Assembly (NCBI GenBank): GCA_003171235.1
Contig: PMYM01000202.1
Span: 1 to 5,639, forward strand
DNA: 5,639 bases
Direction of reading: 5' to 3'
Source of the DNA: Phycisphaerales bacterium
GTDB lineage: Bacteria > Planctomycetota > Phycisphaerae > SM23-33
This document shows, piece after piece, positions 1 through 4,320 of the stretch; within the stretch, counting starts at the first letter, position 1; every line of letters begins with the position of its first letter. A program made the translations under genes and the position numbers. The notes under the pieces are model-generated. The model did no database searches, was not told the DNA's origin, and saw only the letters and a list, made by a program, of their open reading frames with translations.

Positions 1-273
1 GGGTTATTAGGATAGGCTCTAAAACTGTCCTTAGATCATCCGCGCCTCTTTCCCTGTTCGGCGGGCATGCCGGCCACCACCCAGGTGAGGTCGATTGTTA
101 ATCTGGGTAACCATTTCAGGGGTCACCAACGCAGAAAAACTGAAGAATTCTCAAAAATTCTTCTGCGGCCGACTATCACTGGCAATGTAACGATATTCCG
201 GCAAGCCGTTTACGACAATTATGCACCAGCAGACTATCATCAGATTTCTCTGAAAAGTGAAACGCTTTCAACG
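1..273. other. leader region without a convincing gene
   Basis: No convincing gene is seen here. A plus-strand frame is open from an ATG at 67 and runs into the helix-turn-helix gene, but this stretch has low third-position GC compared with the sequence after about 280. The ATG at 67 has no Shine-Dalgarno and lies in an 8-bp palindrome (64-71), so I read the region as upstream DNA. It contains a perfect inverted repeat at 142-163. The 8-mer GACTATCA occurs twice, at 171-178 and 232-239. This is where a promoter and operator for the downstream recombinase operon should lie, but I could not identify a convincing -35/-10 pair. An element end could also be here; no direct evidence shows it. Confidence 0.5.
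142..163. repeat. 8-bp perfect inverted repeat (possible operator or hairpin)
   Basis: GAAGAATT (142-149) and AATTCTTC (156-163) are exact inverted copies around a 6-base centre. Four further bases pair outside, GCAG at 131-134 with CTGC at 163-166, if the left arm is allowed a bulge. The dyad lies about 110 bases before the helix-turn-helix gene. A binding site for that DNA-binding protein, giving autoregulation or an excision accessory site, is a reasonable guess. It has no T-run, so a terminator is less likely. Confidence 0.45.
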
Positions 274-588
274 ATGCTCGGCCCCTTGATGTCCGAGCAC
301 GCTGAACATCTTGATCCCGGCGCTAACCGAGCCAAACTTCGGCCGCGCCGCGCCCGGCACCAGCACGAGGGCCTAGACGACCTCAGCTTTGCCGAGATTG
401 CGGAGGCCTACAGGGACAAGTACCAGCCCATTATTACACTCAAAGAAGCCGCTGAAATCGCCCGGCTGGCGCCCAACACCATCAAAACCCGGATGAGCCG
501 TTACGGGCACTTCAGCCGCTCGGCCAAGAAGGGCAAGCCCCTGCTCTTCTGGCGAGACCGTTTCATCCTGGAGGTGATGGGCGGATGA
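274..588 (+). CDS. small helix-turn-helix protein, excisionase/MerR-like
   Basis: This gene probably encodes a DNA-binding protein that assists or regulates the recombinase translated immediately after it. From the ATG at 274 it has 104 residues. The N-terminal part is basic and probably disordered. The C-terminal half contains a helix-turn-helix of the excisionase/HTH_17 kind: ITLKEAAEIARLAPNTIKTR (about residues 54-73), then a basic wing (SRSAKKGKP) and an aromatic LLFWRD segment. The tail overlaps the integrase start by ATGA, so translation is probably coupled. The start is uncertain. ATG 274 or ATG 289 fits the rise in third-position GC; ATG 67 would give 173 residues but runs through atypical sequence, and none of the three has a clear Shine-Dalgarno. 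Small winged-helix proteins beside integrases are often recombination directionality factors or repressors. Which applies here is inference. Confidence 0.65.
   Translation: MLGPLMSEHAEHLDPGANRAKLRPRRARHQHEGLDDLSFAEIAEAYRDKYQPIITLKEAAEIARLAPNTIKTRMSRYGHFSRSAKKGKPLLFWRDRFILEVMGG
570..578 (+). promoter_or_regulatory. near-perfect Shine-Dalgarno for the integrase
   Basis: GGAGGTGAT matches nine consecutive bases of the canonical anti-Shine-Dalgarno complement and sits 6 bases before ATG 585. It lies inside the end of the helix-turn-helix gene. It fixes the integrase start at 585 and suggests efficient initiation of the integrase by itself, in addition to coupling through the ATGA overlap. Confidence 0.8.
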
Positions 589-917
589 AACTCGCCCAGC
601 GACAACCCGTTGAAGGCACCGAGCCGCACATCTACATCGGCCGGCGGGTCAATCGCAACCGTGGCACCTGCGAGTTAGTGGAAAGCAGCCGCTGGTGGGC
701 AGAGTACTGCATGCACGGTCGGCAGAAGCAGGAGCCGCTGGGCACGGGGAACAAACAGAGGGCCATCCAGAAGGCAGGGGAAATCCAGCGGCGCCTGACA
801 GCCGGCCAGCCCCACATCGTCAGCCCGCGCACAACGTTGAAGGACATCGTTGAGGGCTATATCGAGTTTCAGAAGACCCGCGGCCGAGCCCCCAAGACCA
901 TCGAAAAGTACCAGTGA
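585..917 (+). CDS. tyrosine recombinase, N-terminal fragment (frameshifted gene)
   Basis: This 110-residue frame encodes the front part of a phage-type integrase whose remainder continues in another frame from 914. Visible are an N-terminal region with a WWAEYCMHGRQKQEPLGT segment (a beta-rich arm-type or AP2-like DNA-binding stretch by position, not proven). It is followed by KQRAIQKAGEIQRRL and then the first helix of the SAM-like core-binding domain (TTLKDIVEGYIEFQKTRG, RAPKTIEKY). The frame hits TGA at 915-917 in the middle of the core-binding domain, so this product alone would lack the catalytic domain and most of the core-binding domain. The start is supported by a very strong Shine-Dalgarno at 570-578. 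It could be the first half of a pseudogene, a sequencing artefact, or a gene read through by -1 frameshifting. Confidence 0.75.
   Translation: MKLAQRQPVEGTEPHIYIGRRVNRNRGTCELVESSRWWAEYCMHGRQKQEPLGTGNKQRAIQKAGEIQRRLTAGQPHIVSPRTTLKDIVEGYIEFQKTRGRAPKTIEKYQ
902..917 (+). other. frame break in the integrase gene
   Basis: The frame changes by -1 between the TIEKYQ end of the first fragment and VIARNILDW in the second. The TGA stop (915-917) overlaps a GTG (914-916) as GTGA. Adding one G after position 914, giving CAGGTGATT, would restore a continuous 395-residue integrase, so a one-base loss is the simplest reading. An A-AAG tetramer at 905-908, in phase with the first frame, is a weak slippery site of the kind used by some insertion sequences. 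However, no good heptamer is present, and no Shine-Dalgarno supports initiation at the GTG. Confidence 0.7.
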
Positions 918-1771
918 TTGCCCGGAATATCCTCGATTGGTCGGCCGGCGGCCAGCATCGCGCCACCAGCCTGACGGAGGACGACTTCTATCGGTTCCGC
1001 AAATGGCTGGTCGATGCCGCCCTAGCCGACAAAACGGTGCATGACCGGGGCATCGTCTTCAAGCAGATGCTGCGGTGGGCGGTCAGCCGCAAACTGCTTG
1101 CCCAGAACCCATTCGCGGACATCCGGCTGTCCAAGCCTGAGCCCACGCCTCAGCCCGTCCTGACGGCCCAACAAGTGGGCATACTGTTGCAACAGGCCAA
1201 CGCCCACATGCGGCCGATTATCGCAACGCTGGCCTGGACGGGGATGCGGATTGGCGAACTTGCCGAATTGCGATGGGCCGACCTGCAAACCAACGACCAC
1301 GGCCAGGCGTTCTTCGTCATCAGCGAGGGCGGCTCGACGCCAGGCAAGACCAAGGGGCGCCATAGCCGGGACCTTCCCATCAACCCGCAGTTGATGGACG
1401 TGCTTGGCGTGCTACCCCGTGACGGCGAACGTATTTTCACGGCGATGCCGACAACCATGTACCCCCAGACCGGGCGCCCGGTCAACGAGCGGCGTGTACT
1501 GGCGTCCTTCAAACAACTATGCCGCAAGTGCGGATTTGAAAACTGGAGGAAGCTAAAGCTGCATACTCTGCGGCATACCTTTGCCTCCATCGCCGTCCAG
1601 GAAGGACTTTCGGAAAGGTACGTGCTGGAGTTCATGGGCCATCGTTCGTCAGCCATCCTCGACCATTATGTCCATACTTACGATGCGGCCGCCCACGCAG
1701 CCATATGCGCCATCAAATATCCAATGTCGGCGCCGAACCGCACGAAGGAGAAAACATGCAGTGGAGAGTAA
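914..1771 (+). CDS. tyrosine recombinase/integrase, catalytic fragment
   Basis: This 285-residue frame contains the rest of the core-binding domain and the complete catalytic domain of a tyrosine recombinase, which cuts and rejoins DNA through a phosphotyrosine intermediate. Numbering from GTG 914, residues 1-72 finish the core-binding domain (WLVDAALADKTVHDRGIVFK, LLAQNPF). The catalytic set is all visible: Arg112 in TGMRIGELAELRW; a beta-hairpin Lys, Lys145 or Lys147, in GKTKGRHSRDLPI; His217 and Arg220 in HTLRHTF; His243 in FMGHRSS; and the nucleophile Tyr252 in DHYVHTY. The active site therefore looks intact and only the upstream frame break argues against function. The GTG is a nominal start, because the domain begins in the preceding frame. 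The 3' end overlaps the next small ORF by 16 bases. Relatives are integrases of phages, genomic islands and integrative elements. Confidence 0.85.
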   Translation: MIARNILDWSAGGQHRATSLTEDDFYRFRKWLVDAALADKTVHDRGIVFKQMLRWAVSRKLLAQNPFADIRLSKPEPTPQPVLTAQQVGILLQQANAHMRPIIATLAWTGMRIGELAELRWADLQTNDHGQAFFVISEGGSTPGKTKGRHSRDLPINPQLMDVLGVLPRDGERIFTAMPTTMYPQTGRPVNERRVLASFKQLCRKCGFENWRKLKLHTLRHTFASIAVQEGLSERYVLEFMGHRSSAILDHYVHTYDAAAHAAICAIKYPMSAPNRTKEKTCSGE

Positions 1772-2022
1772 GAAGAAGCTGTCGAGGATTGAGCGGGAAA
1801 CAGCGGCAGGAGATCGCAATGGATAATTCTAGAACTCGAGGGAGGACTTTTCGCGTTGCCGCGCGAAATGAAGAACAGAAGAAGGTGGACTCCCGAGTCC
1901 TGAATTCCACCGAGGCAATCACCGCTTCGATCAGGTCGATTCGGATGACGCAAGACCAGGAGCGGCAGTTCACCGAAAACTTGATCGGCGCCTTAGCAGC
2001 AGTTATCGGCCGGGCGCCGTAG
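1756..2022 (+). CDS. small basic protein between the two recombinase genes, unknown
   Basis: I do not recognise this protein. From ATG 1756 it has 88 residues. A perfect AAGGAG (1745-1750) lies 5 bases before this start, inside the integrase end. A second candidate, ATG 1819, has AGGAG (1808-1812) at 6 bases and gives 67 residues starting MDNSRTRGRTFRVAARNEEQ. The first 21 residues of the longer form look less protein-like, so 1819 is a serious alternative. The protein is rich in Arg, Gln and Ser, with no Cys after residue 9, no signal peptide and no membrane segment. The C-terminal half (STEAITASIRSIRMTQDQER, then FTENLIGALAAVI) looks helical and amphipathic. It ends 13 bases before the serine recombinase. 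By position and size it could be a directionality or accessory factor for either recombinase; this is inference only. Confidence 0.5.
   Translation: MQWRVRRSCRGLSGKQRQEIAMDNSRTRGRTFRVAARNEEQKKVDSRVLNSTEAITASIRSIRMTQDQERQFTENLIGALAAVIGRAP
1849..1911 (+). repeat. cluster of short inverted repeats inside the small ORF
   Basis: Three dyads lie within 63 bases. TTTCGCG (1849-1855) pairs with CGCGAAA (1862-1868) around 6 bases. GGACTC (1887-1892) pairs with GAGTCC (1895-1900) around 2 bases. Enclosing the latter, GGTGGA (1884-1889) can instead pair with TCCACC (1906-1911). The last two are mutually exclusive folds. They may be protein-binding sites or mRNA structure ahead of the serine recombinase, or chance in a GC-rich coding region. 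Confidence 0.35.
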
Positions 2023-2023
2023 C

Positions 2024-2029
2024 GAGGGA
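2024..2029 (+). promoter_or_regulatory. Shine-Dalgarno of the serine recombinase
   Basis: GAGGGA ends 6 bases before ATG 2036, in the 13-base gap after the small ORF. It favours the 2036 start over ATG 2072, the next in-frame ATG, which lies just before the conserved KYINWVRCST strand. Confidence 0.6.
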
Positions 2030-2035
2030 TTAGAA

Positions 2036-3994
2036 ATGACCAGCCAGAACGAACGTGATGATCTTGGCGGAATGAAGTATATCAACTGGGTCCGCTGCTC
2101 GACGCGCGGGCAGGTGGACACCAGCATCGAGGACCAACTGACTTTGCTGAACACCTATGGCGAGCGCCGGGGCATGATCCATGCCGGCGACGCACGACTG
2201 GACGGAGTTTCGGGGCTGCACCCGCGCGTCCACGAACAGGTTGGCGAACTCATCGACCGCAAGAAGGAGAAGAATGATTTTGATGTTGTCCTGGTGCATG
2301 ACTTCAGTCGGCTTACGCGGATGGGCGCCCTCGACGGTGCCCACATCGAATATGTCCTGCGCGACGCCGGCATTGAGCTCGTCAGCGTGATGGACAACGT
2401 GCCGCCCGGCGAGTTCGCCGACGTCTTCAAGAGCCTGAAGTTGACGGCCGCCAATCAGCAGTCCAAGGCCATCGCCCTGGCTACAACGCGGGGGGCGATG
2501 ACGGCCATTCTGTCGGGGCGGGTGCCGCACTGCAATAACACGCCCTACGGCACCGACCGCCTAGTGCTGGCGCCCAACGGGCAACCTCGGTTCCTGCTGC
2601 ACGATTTCGCCGATAGAACCCAACAGAAGCTAGACCCGAAGACGCGCACTGTGCTGGAGGCCTTCGGCCGCAACGCCAAGAGCGGATCGCCAAATCACTA
2701 CCGCATGCAACGAGGCGATCAAGTGGTGCTGGTTCCCGGCGCCCCGGAGCAAGTTGCCGTGGTGCGGATGATCTATGAATTGCATCATACGCAGGGCTGG
2801 GGCGAACACCGGATTGCCAAGGAACTGAACGATCAAGGCGTTCCGGCGCCGCGGGGCGGCCCCTGGTCCAGCCGTACTGCACATATCATTCTGACCAACC
2901 CCATCTACCTTGGCCAAGGCTTGACGAATCAGACGGCGGCCGGTCGTCATTTCATGCGGTCGAAGGACGGTCCGCAACCTGCTAACCGCAGCCATCAGGA
3001 GCTGTCCAAGTACCGCCAACCACCCCGGCGCCTCAGGACGGAAGACGAGTGGGTTTGGGTCCAGCAGCCGGCGTTGGCGGAATTCCTGCCTGCCGCTATT
3101 CGCCCACTTGCTAAGGCTGAGCAGGAGGACTTCAGGCGCAGACGGCTGACCCGTACGCGGCCCACGCCAAAACAGCAAGATCGACATCGCGAGACGTCGT
3201 TCATCCTCAAGCGGCGCCTGACGTGCGCGCAGACAGGCCGGCCGTTGACGGGGCGAACCTGCGGGGGCAGCAAGGGCAAGAAGCGTTTTCGGTACTATGG
3301 CCTCACCAAAGGCTTCGGCTATCCTGCGTCGAAGCCCATCGCACCGACCAAGCTCCTGCCTGCCGAGCCGATTGAGCAGCTGGTCGTGAAACAGTTGGCC
3401 GTTGTCATCAGGTCTATGCCGCAGCTGCTGCCGGCCGTGAAGGAGCGACTGCGCCAGGAGCAGGTTAGCCGTTCCGAGCACCAACCCGACCTTGAGGCCC
3501 TTCGGCGCCAGCGCCAGCAGCTTCACGACCAGATTAATTTCGTGGTGGACGAGCTTCCGACGATTGGACGCGAGGCAGCCAAGGCGAAGGCCAACGAGTT
3601 GGCGGTACGGCTTGACCAGGTTGAGTCCCAGATTCGCCAGCACACGCCTAAGCCGGTGCTGTCGGATAAGGAGATAGACCGCCGGGTTGAGACCGTGCTG
3701 GGGGCCGTCGGTGATTCCGTTGATCTGATGCGGCACCTGGGCAGGTCGGTCTTGGAGCGATTGTTGGACTTGTTGCTGGGCAAGGCGGTCGTTGACCTGA
3801 ATAGCCGAACCGTGGAGCTTGAGTTCCGTCTGCCCACCTGGGCTCTTGAGAGCCCGGAAAGCGTCAGCCTCGCGTTATGTCATGATTCCATGACTTCCCG
3901 CGAGGCAGACGGCGGGATGCTTCTGATCCGGTATCGCGCTTTCTGGATCAACAGTGACGGCATCATGTACATCGGGTACGGCAAGGCGGCATGA
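2036..3994 (+). CDS. large serine recombinase (resolvase N-domain plus Recombinase domain)
   Basis: This gene encodes a 652-residue site-specific recombinase of the large serine (resolvase/invertase-related) family, which cuts both DNA duplexes through phosphoserine links and exchanges them by rotation. Residues 14-160 form the catalytic domain: YINWVRCSTRGQ carries Arg20 and the probable nucleophile Ser22, and DFSRLTR (89-95) carries the conserved Arg92 and Arg95. A Recombinase domain follows (about 167-297; TPYGTDR, GWGEHRIAKELNDQGVPAPR, NPIYLGQG). The zinc-ribbon position (about 390-425) keeps only Cys396 and Cys409, so the usual four-Cys site is degenerate. A coiled-coil candidate lies at about 484-536 (LEALRRQRQQLHDQI). 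The family-like part seems to end near residue 603 (FRLPTWALES). The last 45-50 residues look unrelated and contain a 50-bp palindrome. It is the last gene of the plus-strand operon. Family assignment is firm; the element and target site are unknown. Confidence 0.93.
   Translation: MTSQNERDDLGGMKYINWVRCSTRGQVDTSIEDQLTLLNTYGERRGMIHAGDARLDGVSGLHPRVHEQVGELIDRKKEKNDFDVVLVHDFSRLTRMGALDGAHIEYVLRDAGIELVSVMDNVPPGEFADVFKSLKLTAANQQSKAIALATTRGAMTAILSGRVPHCNNTPYGTDRLVLAPNGQPRFLLHDFADRTQQKLDPKTRTVLEAFGRNAKSGSPNHYRMQRGDQVVLVPGAPEQVAVVRMIYELHHTQGWGEHRIAKELNDQGVPAPRGGPWSSRTAHIILTNPIYLGQGLTNQTAAGRHFMRSKDGPQPANRSHQELSKYRQPPRRLRTEDEWVWVQQPALAEFLPAAIRPLAKAEQEDFRRRRLTRTRPTPKQQDRHRETSFILKRRLTCAQTGRPLTGRTCGGSKGKKRFRYYGLTKGFGYPASKPIAPTKLLPAEPIEQLVVKQLAVVIRSMPQLLPAVKERLRQEQVSRSEHQPDLEALRRQRQQLHDQINFVVDELPTIGREAAKAKANELAVRLDQVESQIRQHTPKPVLSDKEIDRRVETVLGAVGDSVDLMRHLGRSVLERLLDLLLGKAVVDLNSRTVELEFRLPTWALESPESVSLALCHDSMTSREADGGMLLIRYRAFWINSDGIMYIGYGKAA
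3862..3911. repeat. 50-bp imperfect palindrome, candidate attachment site
   Basis: Left arm 3862-3884 and right arm 3889-3911 are inverted copies matching at 19 of 23 positions, around the 4-base centre ATTC. The innermost block is GTCATG/CATGAC. An 8-base block, GCCTCGCG (3867-3874) with CGCGAGGC (3899-3906), and CGTC/GACG at the outer ends are also exact. The four mismatches fall at arm positions 5, 14, 15 and 17 counted from outside. Large serine recombinases use sites of roughly 40-50 bp with imperfect dyad symmetry around a 2-bp crossover, which here would be TT at 3886-3887. The position, at the 3' end of such a recombinase gene, fits an attachment or resolution site. Alternatives are an mRNA hairpin or terminator (no T-run follows) or a dispersed palindromic repeat. 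Confidence 0.6.
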
Positions 3995-4117
3995 TGTCTT
4001 CATCAGGCGCCTTGGCAGAGGCTTGTAGTGGAGGATTCGTCTGGCGCGATCTTCCTGCAGCGGGTGCGGCTGCGAGTCGTCCGCCTCACCGAACCAGCTT
4101 GGCCTGTAACCTCTCAT
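3875..4117 (-). CDS. doubtful 80-residue ORF convergent with the recombinase
   Basis: I do not recognise the product. The ATG (4117-4115) is preceded at 8 bases by GGAGG on the minus strand (4130-4126), part of AAAAGGAGG, a strong Shine-Dalgarno. The protein starts MRGYRPSWFGEADDSQPHP, is soluble-looking, and ends inside the left arm of the 50-bp palindrome. It overlaps the last 120 bases of the serine recombinase gene on the opposite strand, so at most one of the two frames is likely to be constrained there. Codon choice is compatible with coding but not decisive. It could equally be a chance ORF in the spacer between convergent genes. Confidence 0.22.
   Translation of the reverse strand: MRGYRPSWFGEADDSQPHPLQEDRARRILHYKPLPRRLMKTSCRLAVPDVHDAVTVDPESAIPDQKHPAVCLAGSHGIMT
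3982..4014 (+). terminator. hairpin over the recombinase stop codon, possible terminator
   Basis: CAAGGCG (3982-3988) pairs with CGCCTTG (4008-4014). Inside it, after a small internal loop, TGATG (3992-3996) pairs with CATCA (4001-4005) around TCTT. The recombinase TGA (3992-3994) is in the inner stem. Twelve paired positions at the end of the operon suggest a 3'-end structure. No U-rich tail follows, so classical intrinsic termination is doubtful; an RNA-stabilising hairpin or a binding dyad are alternatives. Confidence 0.4.
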
Positions 4118-4317
4118 TGCTCGGCCCTCCTTTTCTGAAGCCAGTGCGGAGGGCCGGGCTCGGCTTCTCCACTCAATCAGGGCGGAACGCGGCCCCTGTG
4201 GTTCAACAGGTTCCAGAGGCCATGGCAGCAGAGGGCAGGGCGTCTTCCGGGGCGCCACGATCACTTGGATCGCAGCACCCCGGAATTGCCCGGGCTCTAA
4301 TGTTGAAAGGTCACGGC
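3995..4317. other. spacer between convergent genes, no confident gene
   Basis: This stretch separates the recombinase operon from the minus-strand surface-protein gene. Besides the doubtful minus-strand ORF and the hairpins listed separately, it holds small inverted repeats. GCAGC (4057-4061) pairs with GCTGC (4069-4073), CCTGT (4195-4199) with ACAGG (4206-4210), and CCCGG (4279-4283) with CCGGG (4290-4294). The last lies about 25 bases beyond the surface-protein stop and is the nearest candidate 3'-end hairpin for that gene, again without a T-run. No tRNA or other RNA gene was recognised. Confidence 0.6.
4122..4156 (-). repeat. 9-bp perfect hairpin covering a Shine-Dalgarno
   Basis: CGGCCCTCC (4122-4130) and GGAGGGCCG (4148-4156) are exact inverted copies with a 17-base loop. 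Read on the minus strand, the downstream arm contains the GGAGG Shine-Dalgarno of the doubtful ORF starting at 4117, so the fold would hide that site. A competing 6-bp pairing, GAAGCC (4137-4142) with GGCTTC (4162-4167), would use loop bases. If the ORF is not real, the dyad may be a terminator-like structure. Confidence 0.45.
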
Positions 4318-4320
4318 TTA

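Noticed and set aside
1150..1656. Minus-strand ORF of 168 codons
   Set aside because: It is antisense to the catalytic domain of the tyrosine recombinase, whose motifs are clear, so it is a shadow frame.
1824..1841. Adjacent XbaI-like and XhoI-like sites resembling a cloning polylinker
   Set aside because: Only two six-base sites, within a continuous ORF that extends naturally on both sides; coincidence is sufficient.
2297..2305. CATGACTTC also present in the palindrome right arm, as a second recombination half-site
   Set aside because: Only nine bases match, with no dyad around it, and it encodes part of the conserved HDFSR motif.
2630..3736. Minus-strand ORF of 368 codons
   Set aside because: It lies wholly antisense to the serine recombinase, has no recognisable domain, and is explained by the GC-rich codon pattern of that gene.
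4191..4220. GGTTC-containing small hairpin as a tRNA or tRNA-end attachment site
   Set aside because: No acceptor, D or anticodon arms can be drawn around it; only a 5-bp stem is present.
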